Origin: Daucus carota subsp. sativus
Lineage: Eukaryota; Streptophyta; Magnoliopsida; Apiales; Apiaceae
Assembly: GCF_001625215.2 (NCBI RefSeq)
Contig: NC_030385.2
Coordinates: 42,309,598-42,373,597, forward strand
Direction of reading: 5' to 3'
DNA length: 64,000 bases
This document shows, in pieces, positions 44,257 through 56,095 of the stretch; the stretch's first letter is position 1; every line of letters starts with the position of its first letter. Made by a program: the position numbers and the translations under genes. The notes under the pieces were generated by a model, which made no database searches, had not been told where the DNA came from, and was given only the letters and a program-made list of their open reading frames with translations.

Positions 44257-47200
44257 TCATCTGTTCCTTTGTTGCTTGTAGTCACGAAGCACTTTCTCCC
44301 TTTCTGCAGGAGCAGCAGATAGTAGCCACTTGCTAAATTCAACTTCTTTCATACCCATATATTTAGCGAGGAGGCTATATTGGCTCTTTTTCTGCATCTT
44401 GACGGACATGTTTTCCTTTTTACTAGCTTTATCTTGTTTCCGTTTCAAACTGCAGGGGATGTAAGACTCTTTTAGTTGCTCATCTTGGGCCACACTAAGT
44501 TCTTCCTCGTCTTGTGCACCAGGTCCATAGTTGACAACATGCTCATTGCGATGAGCATATACAATACCTGATTATTGGAACCCAATATATCAATCAGGTC
44601 ACTAGTTGCAAAATGGTCTCAAAAGAGTCATTTAACTCATTTAAATATCAATCCTCTAATTAAATTCTGATTTGTTACAACATATTGATGTGGCTAATGG
44701 AAGTATATGACATAGTTAGGTGGAAGTAAAGAATAAAAACAAAATACAAAAATAACACATAAATCTATAGATATATACATAAACAGTACACAGAGTAAGA
44801 TCTAACTTGACCCAAATTCATCTAATTACCACGATCCTACCATTCAATTTATTCAAACATATCAATTTCATTCTCAAACAGAAGCTCCCCATAGCTACGT
44901 TATGTGATGGCGTTAAACACCAACAAGCCTCCCTTAATGAGATGGATTGCAAGTAGGATCATAAAAATTAATAAGATTATGTTCTATATCAGTTTTTTTA
45001 TCGTCTACACAAAGCTATAAATCCATAATTGATCTTCTGTTTTAGAATTGTCCCAAATTAGGGGTTTGTGGGTATATATTTTATATATGGCAAAAAGAAG
45101 AGGCACGGGTGAATTTTTCCTCTTTTTTCATTGTTTTTTTCCTCCAAACCCTGTAGATGCCGCATTATTGTCAAGTCACCTTGCCACATTGTTAATGATT
45201 TCTGTTAGATGACCCTATTTAATTCGAGATTTATAGGAGTGATATTTAAGTTTAATGACTTCTCGAGACCATTTTGCAATTAGTGACCAACTTAATATAT
45301 TAGCTCCAACGAGACGCTTGATTGGTGATCAACACAAATCTAAAGGAATATAACAAAGCTTCTATACCATTGCTTTATTTTTTCTTTTCTCTTTCTAGAC
45401 AGTTTCTGAGATTCTATGTTATCTATATTAGCTAAAACTGCTGACTGAACTTGTGCCACCGATGAACCTAACCAGTCGCATTAGGAAGACACTTTTACAC
45501 AGCAATTATATATCCCACCATAGCCATATTTTTTATAAGAGTTCTAAACCAAAAGTATGAAAGTTGACTGATACCAAGATAAATCACCCCAGCTCCCTCA
45601 TTCTGTAGTTAAAACCCCAAATTTTACCCCCGTCTAAGAGACCAATAAATTGAATACATTTGCATCTGCGAAGGAATATGTAATATAGAAAAGGAAAGTA
45701 TATGTAACATGCTGGAGAGAAGTTATATATAATATAGTCAAGATAAAGTAAACACAATTGCGAGAGAAGCTATATACAGTATACACATACAAGGTTAAAC
45801 AAACTTACCAAAGTCGTCAGGCACAAGCTTTATTGATTTATCATTAGGGTCACTGTTTATTGATGAAGATGTTCCACAAGTCTCTAAAGATGGTAGAAAA
45901 TATGCTACAAGATCATTTTTATCCTGTCTTGCACTGGGATTTTCTTGTTCTTGTCCCTGTTTTTCATGTAGTTCAATAATCTCACTAGTAAACAGCTTGT
46001 CTGACAGGTCACGGAATAAATTGCAGATTCCAAAAAGTTCACCCTGAAATTGCTTGCAGTCCTGCAAAAAAGCAACTGCCGTTAAAGGATTACTCATTTT
46101 ATCCAAGAGAAAAAGCAAACCAAGTAAAACTATTCCTTACCTGGACACCTTCAAAATATCTCTTTTCCATTTTCCCAGAAACAGCAATATTTGATAACTG
46201 CTGTTTATACACTTGCCGAGAATAAACAAGTTCTTCGAGTGAACCAGCTGAAAGAAGACGGAAAACAATAACATGTCGCTTCTGTCCAAAACGAAATGAT
46301 CTGTCCTGGGCTTGCAAGTCCTGTGCAGGATTCCAATTTGGATCAAATATGACCACCCGATTTGCACTGACAAGATTCAAGCCAAGCCCACCAGCTCGAG
46401 TGGATATAAGAAATACCTGAAATCACAAGTTAATAAAATCTTATCTTATCTCGATTGAAATACAACATCAGTCGTATATTGCTTACCTGTTTGCTTGGAC
46501 TTGAGTTGAAGTCGTCAACAAGAGATTGGCGCAAGCCAGTGGGTATGGACCCATCAAGTCTTGAAAAGGTGTAACCTTTGCGTATGAGAAACTTTTCAAG
46601 AATGTCTAGCATTCTGCAAAGAGTAACTGGTCAGGACCAGAAAAAATGTATGCATAAATTAAAATATATTTAGCCATACGGCCATAAATGTGGATCGGTG
46701 AATAATGCCAGGAAGATCATTTGTAGTTGCTGATATTTAATATAAGTATACGAAAGTGTAATGTCTGCCTATCAGATAAGCAGCCTACTCAACTTTTTTT
46801 AAACTTGAAGGAATAGTTTTACTTAATTAGAATGCAATTGCTAAAACTCAATATGAGATTATTAATCAATACTAGCCATTCATACAGTGTATATAAAATT
46901 AAAAATTAAAATATTCCTGCACTCCAGTAGCCCAGTATAGGTGGCCCATATTTCAGACCTCTGGGGCCGACAAGGGAGTAACAGAAAAAATTTCCAATCA
47001 TTTCCTCATTCCTACTTCTTTATTTATATGTTTAATTGTAAAATTGTAATCAATGTTGGACACGTCCACAAGTACAACATACTCATCACCACCTTTAAAA
47101 CACTAATTCAACAATTTGCTGGATTAGAGAAGCAGTGTCCATGCCAAAAGCTTTCTTTTGCTAACAGAGTTAAGAGAACACAGTTTTCTGTGAAATTCAT

Positions 47201-50200
47201 AGCAATAAAAAAGGTGATATGTAGGAAGGATCCTTGAAACTAACCAATGTCTCAACTCACTTTTGAAAAACAAAACGTTTCCGTGCTCTCTAGATAAAAA
47301 GTGATTTTTTAAAAATAAAAATAAATCAATTGTTGTATGTGCACGGCAGAGGGAGGGGAGTTGCATCTTGAAAATTATGGTATAAAGTAGATTCTGAAAG
47401 AACATATCATATTCTATGAATGTTCTACTATATACCCCCAAAGTTATTATAGGAAAAAAAAAATACACTGCTGATTCAAATATTTTGTTCTAATATATAA
47501 ACTGGTTCCAAAAAAAAAAAAAATTCTAATCTATGACCTGTAGGGAACACAAAACCAGGCATGGTCATGAAAATAGGTGGGAGCAAGAGTGATGTGTTAG
47601 TATATTACCTGACAGAGTAACTGAAAAGAAGAATCTTATCACCCTGTGATATCCAAGAGAGCATCAATTTCTCCAAAGCTCTCATTTTTCCACAATGCTT
47701 TACTTCACTCAAACCCATAAAACTCTCATTTCGGGTGTTCCCTCCCACTACATCAACATCATGGCCAAAAATCATGGAGGCAAACTCTGCATCTTTCTTT
47801 TGTTTTTCAGGGTCATCTCTGGGATTGGGTTTAATAAGCTCCAAGTGGTTGCTTATCTGTCAATCGATCACAAACAATCAAAAAAATTCATATTTAAAAG
47901 ATGAGAAGATTATTAAACAGAAACAAGATCATGTACAGTCAACAAGAAAATATCAGGTTTTTTTTAATCAATAGTGCATCTTTTCACCGTCATGGAGTTA
48001 AGCAGACTAGCTAACAATTAAGGGTATGCCAGTTCTAGTCTTGATTATTCAAAGAGAAAGGAAACACACAAAAGTGATGACAAACTATATGCAACCAACA
48101 GCTTGGCACCTGCTGAAGCTTGATAAGACAAGGAAGAACAACGCAATAGGGGCACGAGTCGCAACCATCTGGGTTGTCTCTGTGAAGGTAAGACCATATG
48201 ATACCATTTGGAACAGTCCTGTTGCAACACTCAACCTGCTTAAGAGGGCTACCACAACTACAAGGGAGGTCCTTATTAATAAGGCTCTGAATTTCCGGTA
48301 TTTGTAACATCCTCTGATAAACACGTTTTTGCACCTCACTCATGGCACAAAATACAACGTTATCTTCTTTACCCATCATAAGATGCCCGATTGTCTCCTC
48401 CTTCGTCCTTCTTAATAGATATTTACGAAGGACAGCTACAAGATGTTGCTTACGTGCATCAGCAATCCTCACAAATCTCTCAGGAGCACTTGATCTCTGC
48501 CCATGCTTGAGGGGTTCAACATAGAACTCTCGAAAATGTTCTCGTGTTCCTAAGCATCCAGGTACTACCCAGTCAAATAAATTGAAGAGTTCCATTAGTT
48601 TGTTCTGCATTATAGTTCCTGTAAGACCATAACGTTTTTTTGTTCCAATGGCTAAACATGCTTGATAGAGTTTCGATTTATCATTTTTAAGTCGATGTGC
48701 TTCGTCAATGATCACAATCTCCCAGTGAATCTCAGACAAAACGTCGCCATGAATCCTGAAGGTGTCAAAACTTGTGATAAGTATCTCAACCCCGTGTACT
48801 TCTAATTTCTCCATGATTAAATCACGGTTAGCACCATGATAGATGGAAACATCAAAGCTTGCCCACTTTGAAAATTCATTCTCCCAGTTTTGTATAACAG
48901 ATGACGGGCAAATTATTAGTACAGGTCGATCTTTGTTTGCCTGCTCTGCATTTAATGACCTAGGATAGCCAGAAGTCGCATCCTTCACAAAGACGGCAGA
49001 AAGAAATGCTATTGTTTGTATAGTCTTTCCTAATCCCCTGTTCAAACACAACACTTTTTGGTTTGGTTTTGCTATAGAGATGATGGCAATTTGATTACCC
49101 AATGGTACATAAAGGGACATACAAATAAAGGTAAACACAAGTTGGGAAAGCAATTGGAAAAACAAAAATACTAAGGACGGACTCCCAATTTCACGATGAA
49201 AACATCACAATAATTAAAATATAGTAACTGCTACAACATGTTTTAGATCCAATCCACACTGATTTATATATCTTTAATTACACCAAAATTATGTTTGACG
49301 ACATATTATTATAAGTGACATGAATGTGTTCAGGATAAGCAAAACAGGATTAAGGGTATGTTCATATGTTCTGCTTCTGCCCCTTATTCTATACAGTATA
49401 TAGTAAATATCAAGTGTCTTGGAACAAGTTGTTTAACAGAACACCAAAAATTTGACTACTTTACTAGATAGTACATATATTTTTGCGCAATATACAGTAC
49501 AATATACATGCAATACGAAACTAAGTGATTACCATTCAAACAAACTATCACTCATATACAAATAAATAAATATAGTCTATTTTATTTTAAAATAGGCGAC
49601 TGTACCTATGCAGTAGCCATAAATACTGTATTATGACTTAAGGTCACACGTACAACTAAAAAGAAATTAAGGGTCAAGACTCAAGAGCAAGAACATGCAG
49701 AATCCCAAAGAAATAGATTTCAAACTTGACCACAAATTATTATCAATTTTGTAGAGAAAATATTAGCATGAGACGATTTCATTCCCCAGCATAAAATCCA
49801 AAGGATTCTGGAACAAGAAGGAAGGAAAAACTCTAAAACACTATCTATCAAAGATCTAGGCAGCAAAAGAAACGTAGTGACCACATAAGGAACTTAAAGA
49901 TATATTACTCACATGTCATCTCCAAGAACACCTCCATGGTTGTTTTTGTACAACTTGTACAAAAATTTTACACCACCTCTTTGGTGTTCCAGAAGCCTGC
50001 AATTAATAGAAGCAGGGACCTGCAATGAGAGCACAATAAACCTATCACTTGTCAGAATTGTAAATTGAAGTGTTACTTTACAAAAATCTTCACTACCACA
50101 TTTAGAAAACAGGATTATCAAGGAGAACAACAAGTAGCAGCAGGAACAGCAACTATGATTGCTTGCAAATATACAAGGTTCAAGACTTTAATTTAGTCCT

Positions 50201-51719
50201 TGGGATATTAGACCAATTATGTGCCATTCATAGTGACAGTGCTTATACCACTTCATATCTGTTTAGATACATATCTTGTAATGTGCATATTTTTTAATTA
50301 CTCGTACATATTAGTATATATTATAAACAATACATTTTCAAGCATGACCTCAGGCAAGCAAAAGTGACAAGCCGGTCAGCATAAAAGCAATGAACTTCAT
50401 CCTCAACGAATGTGCCCCCCCCCCCCCCCCCCCCCCAAAGCACAAAACAAGTTTTAAGTACGCGTGTTTATATTGTTGGACTTATACAATATTGGATTTT
50501 ATTATCAGCCCATTTGTTTTGGGGCCTTAGTTTTTAGGGTTTATTACAGGTATATATGCCTGATGGATGCATTATATTGTTATGTTTGATTATATACTTT
50601 TTCTAGGAATATTAACTATTACTCCTGGGATTCATTAACTCTAGCGATAAATTTTGTTTTATATATTGTCCTGCATCAGAACCTATACCCTCATGTATTA
50701 GGTGTTAGGAGGAGGGCTTACCATTCTCACAGTCCTCCTCAAGTTGAAGGGCTTACCAGGGTCATACTGTATATCCTAATACCATCTCGAAAGCCCATTT
50801 TTGGCCAAAGAGTGGATCACCGGGGGCCACCTTTGGGACATAAATATGTCTTCATGACTACGATAAATTATAAATTATGAGAATATTAAGGGCGGTAGGA
50901 AGTAAAACATAGAGTACTCTAATCCCAGTTATTTAAGTACTAATACCATATTAACTTACTAGTTTTCCTAAAACTTCACGTTATATTGTACATATTCTAA
51001 CAGTTTGCCATTAAGTTATTACGTACTGATACCATGTTAAGTTACGAATTTTCCTGAAACTTCATGTCATATTGTATATGATCTAACAGTTTGCCCTTAC
51101 TAAGCTCTATGGTAATGGTCCCTTGGGGGGCTTCATTGTTCTTAATCCCATAGATTGAGGGGTATATGTGTATATATATGTCAATCACTAAATATGTATT
51201 TTAACTTAGTACACATAATTGCAAATCTTTATTCCAAAGTGATGCAACATGAATTAACTCCACCTTTTTCACCACAAAATTAACATAAGCAACAAGAAAA
51301 TAATAGTAAACACAAAAATCATCCAACATGAAACTATAAAATCTCTCAATTACAATAATGCAAAAATTAAAAAATCAAAAACGAACCTGCACAAGCGGAG
51401 ACTCAGAAAGAACCAGTGGTTCATAAGGACCCGTATTATCAAAGAGCGAAATATCCGATTTTGACCCGCCCAACGATGACCCATCTGCTTCTTTCTCATC
51501 TATAACATGGGTCTCACTCTCTGGCTCGATTTGGAGTAAAGAGACTGATGGGTCTTGAATGCGTAAGAGTTGCTTGAAGAGCGAAGTTTTCGGGGGTATT
51601 CTAGGGTTTCTATTAGTGTCAATTGGGTCAGAAAGTGATGAATTATAAGATGAAGTTGAGGTTGAATGATTGTCGTTGGTGCAGAGTTTGAGTGTTTCTT
51701 TCCAGGTTTTTAAAGACAT
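44257..51719 (-). CDS. CHR9: SNF2-family DNA-dependent ATPase, SWITCH 2 / CHR9 (ERCC6L2-like)
   Basis: Nuclear chromatin/DNA-repair ATPase of the Rad26/ERCC6-like branch. Exons: 51719-51387, 50019-49913, 49037-48110, 47856-47609, 46613-46487, 46416-46141, 46061-45809, 44567-44257. All junctions are GT-AG and in frame, giving 860 residues, about the length of Arabidopsis CHR9. Helicase lobe 1: motif I GLGKT at about 148-152, DEAH at 258-261, LTGTIMQN. A Cys-rich insert follows ([23 protein letters not shown]). Lobe 2: [45 protein letters not shown]. The C-terminus is basic with [20 protein letters not shown]. An in-frame ATG at 51731 is an alternative start; [11 protein letters not shown] matches the family better. 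Intron 1 contains a 22-C run. Two partial copies of the last exon lie downstream. Confidence 0.95.
50415..50436 (+). repeat. Homopolymer run of 22 C in CHR9 intron 1
   Basis: Uninterrupted C tract (G on the transcribed strand). Its length is likely to vary and is prone to sequencing error. Confidence 0.95.
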
Positions 51720-53465
51720 TGGAGATTTCAAGAAACAGGGGAGTTTGAGTTTGGTTTTTAGAGCCTAGGAGAGTAGTTTCTGTCAGAATCACAGATGTCA
51801 ACGTTTAATGTTTCTGCAACCACGTAGATGGTTCGCAATCTTATTATCATACCGAAAATTCGAAAATCTGAAAAAGAAGATCCCTAAAATCTGGTTTGAA
51901 AAGATTTGACACAAATGAAGTGGGTGTTTGGGAAGGGAGTTTCTGGGCTTAAAAGCTCAGAAGCCCGTTTCTTTCTTTTTGTGGTGCGTTTGGCAATCAA
52001 AATGCAGCTTTTTTTGATACGCAGCTTATGCTTTTTTCAGACGGACTCAGCGGCAAAGTAATCCAGGCAAACAAGAAACTAGTAATTGGCTGCATTGCAT
52101 GTTTCTGTCATGCTAGATTGTTGCTATTATTCTTGCGAAGCTATTTCATATATTAATAATAAAAGATACCTTTGTACTTATATTAAATAAATATAAGTAT
52201 TAAATAAATGATGTACTTTTTTACTTGTATTATCAATAGTTATTAATTTTTTCTTTTGTTGCAGAGTTTAAAATATTGAATTTGTAAAATATTTCATGTA
52301 TTAATAATTAAAAGTCTTATATTATTATAATTTATTTTTTAAAATAAAATAAATTATTATATTACAAAATTACTAAACTATGTCAACTTATAAGTTAAGT
52401 TACCCAAACACTTAAAAACTTATAAGTCACGGTATCCAAACACTTATGATAGCTTATAAGTTCAGACCAACTTCTCACTTATAATTCACTTCTTTATTTT
52501 AAGCAATAAGTCACTTCTTTTAAGTTCAGCCAAACAGCTCCTAAGTCTGGTTAGTTGAAGTTCCTTCCGGTTGGAAGGTGAAAAAAATCAATTCAAGTGC
52601 CGATTGTGGAAACTTTATGGATGAATTTATCATATTTTGGTTCTGAATTTTTTTCCTAAAGAAAGCAGGACAATATTCGGATTTTATAAAATCATATCTT
52701 AGTTGATATGTTTAAAAAATTAAATTAGAGTACAAGTCAATTCAACATAGGATCCCAACATTATTAAAATATATTTTTATAATATTTATTTTAGTTAATA
52801 TATAAATTTTTTTTCAATATTTTTCTTGCCAAATTTACATAATTTTCGAGAGTTTGAATAAAATAATGATCTCCTTAATAGATTTTGTAATATTTTCTAT
52901 ACATAATGCACATGATTAGAATTAATCATTTTATTGAACGAATATTAATTTATGCAAAAATAGTATGAGTTATTCGGGCATATATATGTGAGTGTGAATG
53001 TGATATATATTATTCCTATCCTTAACTGTATTTTGTATTGTTTTGAATTTTTATTCAATAAATTATAATAATTTATATAGATGATAAAGAATTTCTAATT
53101 TGATAACGATTTGAGAAAAATGAGTCTTTTTGAAGCTAAATAAAAAAGATTATGCTAGAGAACGCAAAAATCCGATACTTCCACGCATGCAAAATTTTTA
53201 GAATTCTCTTTAATCTAAGACAACGTAAGATGCAAAATTCAACTGAAAAAATCATGCATGATCACACCTGTGAAATTTGATATAAAATCCCCCTTGTTTT
53301 TTAAGTTGTATTTGTATTTTGATTTATATATTAAAACAATTTATTAAGCGAAACAGTCCCGATAAACATCTTAAAAAAAAAAAACAGATGATATTTCTCC
53401 ATCTGAGTTAATTCAGCACTCAGGAGAAGGATATATTTATCAAATGCATTCATATTCATCTATCC
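51720..53465. other. Intergenic region between CHR9 and the phytocyanin gene
   Basis: The first ~150 bp should contain the CHR9 promoter and 5' UTR. 51920-52545 starts near GGTGTTTGG and ends near CCAAACAGC and may be a worn transposon, but no target duplication was resolved. The rest is AT-rich. Confidence 0.35.
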
Positions 53466-53474
53466 CTATATACA
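53466..53474 (+). promoter_or_regulatory. Putative TATA box of the phytocyanin gene
   Basis: CTATATACA lies about 100 bp upstream of the ATG at 53568, followed by a C/T-rich leader. Assigned by position and motif only. Confidence 0.4.
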
Positions 53475-53567
53475 ATCTTCATATATATCTACATTAAATC
53501 CTCCGTCATTTCATTTACACATAAAAAATCCCTCCTTTCAACCATACTGAAATATTATTTCTATGTA

Positions 53568-54286
53568 ATGGCCTCTGTGATGTTCTTGCAGATCAGCTTT
53601 CTAGCGATGATGATGATGCCATCTCAAGCTTTTAACTACTACGTTGGAGGTAAAGATGGATGGTCTTTAAACCCCTCCAAATCTTTTAACGACTGGGCTT
53701 CTCAAAACCGCTTTCAAGTCCATGATTCTCTCGGTAATACTTTTGTTTTTATTTTTTTAATTTCATTCTTTTTTTACCTGTACTTATGTGAACTTCCGAC
53801 TTTATTTTGCAGTTTTCAAGTACAAAAATGTAACAGATTCGGTTCTTCAAGTGAACCAAGACGACTACAACACATGCAACACAAATAATCCCATGCATCC
53901 TCACTTTAAAAAATAAAAGCGATTCGGCCACTTTCAGTCTCGATCATTCTGGCCTTTTCTTCTTCATCAGCGGGATCTCAGAAAATTGCAACAAGGGTCA
54001 AAAAATCATCGTCTTAGTGATGGCACCAAGACACGCATCTCCAGCTCCCGCACCGTCTCCAGCTCCACTCCAGGGGAGTCATTCCCCGGAGACATCAACT
54101 CCACCGGGGATATCTCCGGCTGCCTCGGTTCCTTCTGAGGCTGCAGCACCGTTTCCTCAGGGACCTTCTCGAGCTCCTCCCCCGGATGATGGAAAATCTG
54201 CATCTGCACCGGCACTTGGGGGTGATTTAGTAACGGCAGTGTTGCTGTTCTGGATAGCATATGTTAATTGTAATATTGTAATGTGA
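53568..54286 (+). pseudogene. Early nodulin-like phytocyanin (ENODL), frameshifted
   Basis: Family: cell-surface phytocyanins with arabinogalactan tails and GPI anchors. Exon 1 (53568-53733) encodes a signal peptide (MASVMFLQISFLAMMMMPSQ) and FNYYVGGKDGWSLNPSKSFN. Exon 2 (from 53813) continues VFKYKNVTDSVLQVNQDDYN and CNTNNPMHP. The frame then reaches TAA at 53914. The next frame reads LKNKSDSATFSLDHSGLFFF and SENCNKGQKIIVLVM, a Pro/Ala/Ser-rich tail (APAPSPAPLQ) and a hydrophobic GPI-type end (LVTAVLLFWIAYV), stopping at 54286. A net +1 shift near 53898-53906 (CATCCTCACT) separates the halves. The copper-binding His positions are replaced (Asn in ENCNKG), as usual for ENODLs. It could be a real lesion or a sequence error. 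Confidence 0.85.
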
Positions 54287-54581
54287 CCGTATGTTAAGTT
54301 GATGATGCATGGATTGGGTGTCCATCTGGATAACTGTGGCATGCAGTCGGTGGGTGGTGAGATGCAAACAAAATCTGCAAGTCATGTGTTGCATTGATAT
54401 TAGGAATAAGAGTTATCTCTTCGAATTTCAAAAGAAATTTTGTTCTGTGTGTACACAGCTCTTTCCTTTTGAAATACATAAACCATTCTGAAATAATATA
54501 TTAGTACATATAATAATAATAATTATAATTAGTTAATTTTAAAAAATATAAAAATTATTTATTATCATCATCATCATTATA

Positions 54582-54696
54582 CACTACACGAAAAGCGGTC
54601 ATTTTCGACCGTCCAACTCTGGTTGAAAATGATTAATTTCGACCATATACGGTCGAAATTAATGTCCGATCGAAATTAGCCGCTTTTCTTGTAATG
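54582..54696. mobile_element. Miniature CACTA (EnSpm-type) element, 115 bp
   Basis: It starts CACTACACGAAAAGCGG and ends CCGCTTTTCTTGTAATG (one base off TAGTG), flanked by ATA on both sides. The interior is made of inverted TTTCGACC/GGTCGAAA motifs, like the subterminal repeats where CACTA transposase binds. Confidence 0.85.
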
Positions 54697-55241
54697 ATAT
54701 TTAACTAAAAATATTATTGTTGAATTAAATTTCTTCATTAGAAATATAGAATATATTCTTTAAATGTAATAAAAAAATATTAAGAAAATAATAACGTATT
54801 AATAATATTATTTTGCCAAACTTTTAAAAGTATAATCTAATATAGAGTCACGAATAAGTTTGAATAATTAATTTGTTTAATAACTTTATATACGAATTTA
54901 TATAAAATAAAAATATAATCCTATTAATTAATTTTTTTGTGTAATTATCGGTATGGACTATTTTTATTGCCAAAAGAATTGGAGTAATTTTTAAAAATCA
55001 TATAAATTTTGTATGATTATTATTTTTATCAAATAATATTATTCATCAATTAATTATGATAAATAAATTATGATTATTAAAATATATTATGTCAGAAGTT
55101 AAAAATAGAAATAAATAAAGAATATCCAAATATTCCGAGAAAATGCCCAAAATAACAATATTTTATATATAGGTTGCCCAAAATAATAGTTATCGGGCTA
55201 AATGTCTTTTTTACCTAAACAGTTTCGCATTTGGTTAATGC

Positions 55242-55301
55242 GACAGTGACCCCACTTTTAATTCAAAATCAGACAGTGACCCCACTTTTAATTCAAAATC
55301 A
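55242..55301 (+). repeat. Two tandem 30-bp units
   Basis: gacagtgaccccacttttaa starts at 55242 and again at 55272, both followed by ttcaaaatca. Confidence 0.95.
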
Positions 55302-55471
55302 AAACATCAGCTGTTGAAACGAACACAGGAAAAAGACACTGCTATAAAGACAACACCATTCTCACTAACGTTCATGTGCTTTTACTCTAGAATATCACCT
55401 AATGCGTATCCGCCCTTCGCATGTGCCAAATGCGTATACTGGATGGAATAAAATAAAAACAGAAACTAAGA

Positions 55472-55547
55472 GGGAGAGTCGCATACTACACATGCGTGTA
55501 CTCTATTGAGGGAGAGTCGCATACTACACATGCGTGTACTCTATTGA
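55472..55547 (+). repeat. Two tandem 38-bp units
   Basis: gggagagtcgcatactacac starts at 55472 and 55510; both continue atgcgtgtactctattga. Related ATGCGTGT and GCATGTG words are scattered over 55400-55680. Confidence 0.95.
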
Positions 55548-56013
55548 GCTTTTGCAGAGATTCAGCATGTGGAGACTGAGGATTAAGTGAGGAGCACAAG
55601 TGATTGGTGCAGCTTTCCGCATATTATGTATGTGTATGCGCTACATGCATTTGTCACATGCGTGTGCCATTGGTTATTTTGGACATCTAATCCGTCCGTG
55701 GTCATTATAGACAATATTTGAGTAGAAAAAATTATATCGGGCGTTCACCCGCAAATATCCAGCATGTCAACCAAACAATTTTGTATTACTTACCTGCAAT
55801 TTAGGAAAAATGGGAAGTAGAAGTTTCTGCAGAAAATTACTTCCCACGTGATACCAAACAAGCACTTATTAATGCTAACGAAAGGAGTAGTACCGAACAT
55901 TAGAAAAAGTCGAAACACGAAACAAACAAATCCAGTGCCCGCCTGAAGCCCAGGCAGGCCACCCACTCGCGAACCACAACATAATATTTCACACTCACTG
56001 CTTCCTGCACATC

Positions 56014-56021
56014 TATATATA
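56014..56021 (+). promoter_or_regulatory. Putative TATA box of the WSD gene
   Basis: TATATATA lies about 80 bp upstream of the ATG at 56096. Confidence 0.5.
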
Positions 56022-56095
56022 ATCCCTCTCTCTATACATATAGCTAGCAAGCTGCAACCTACACAAATTGTCTACATATTATAAAGAAGGTGACG

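Larger units (their letters stand above)
54697..56013. other. Spacer between phytocyanin and WSD genes
   Basis: AT-rich to about 55200. It then holds two tandem duplications (listed separately) and a run of ATGCGTGT-like words up to 55680. The right end is the WSD promoter. Confidence 0.4.

Noticed and set aside
51920-52545. Possible MITE with GGTGTTTGG...CCAAACAGC ends
   Set aside because: The ends match only loosely and no target duplication could be identified.
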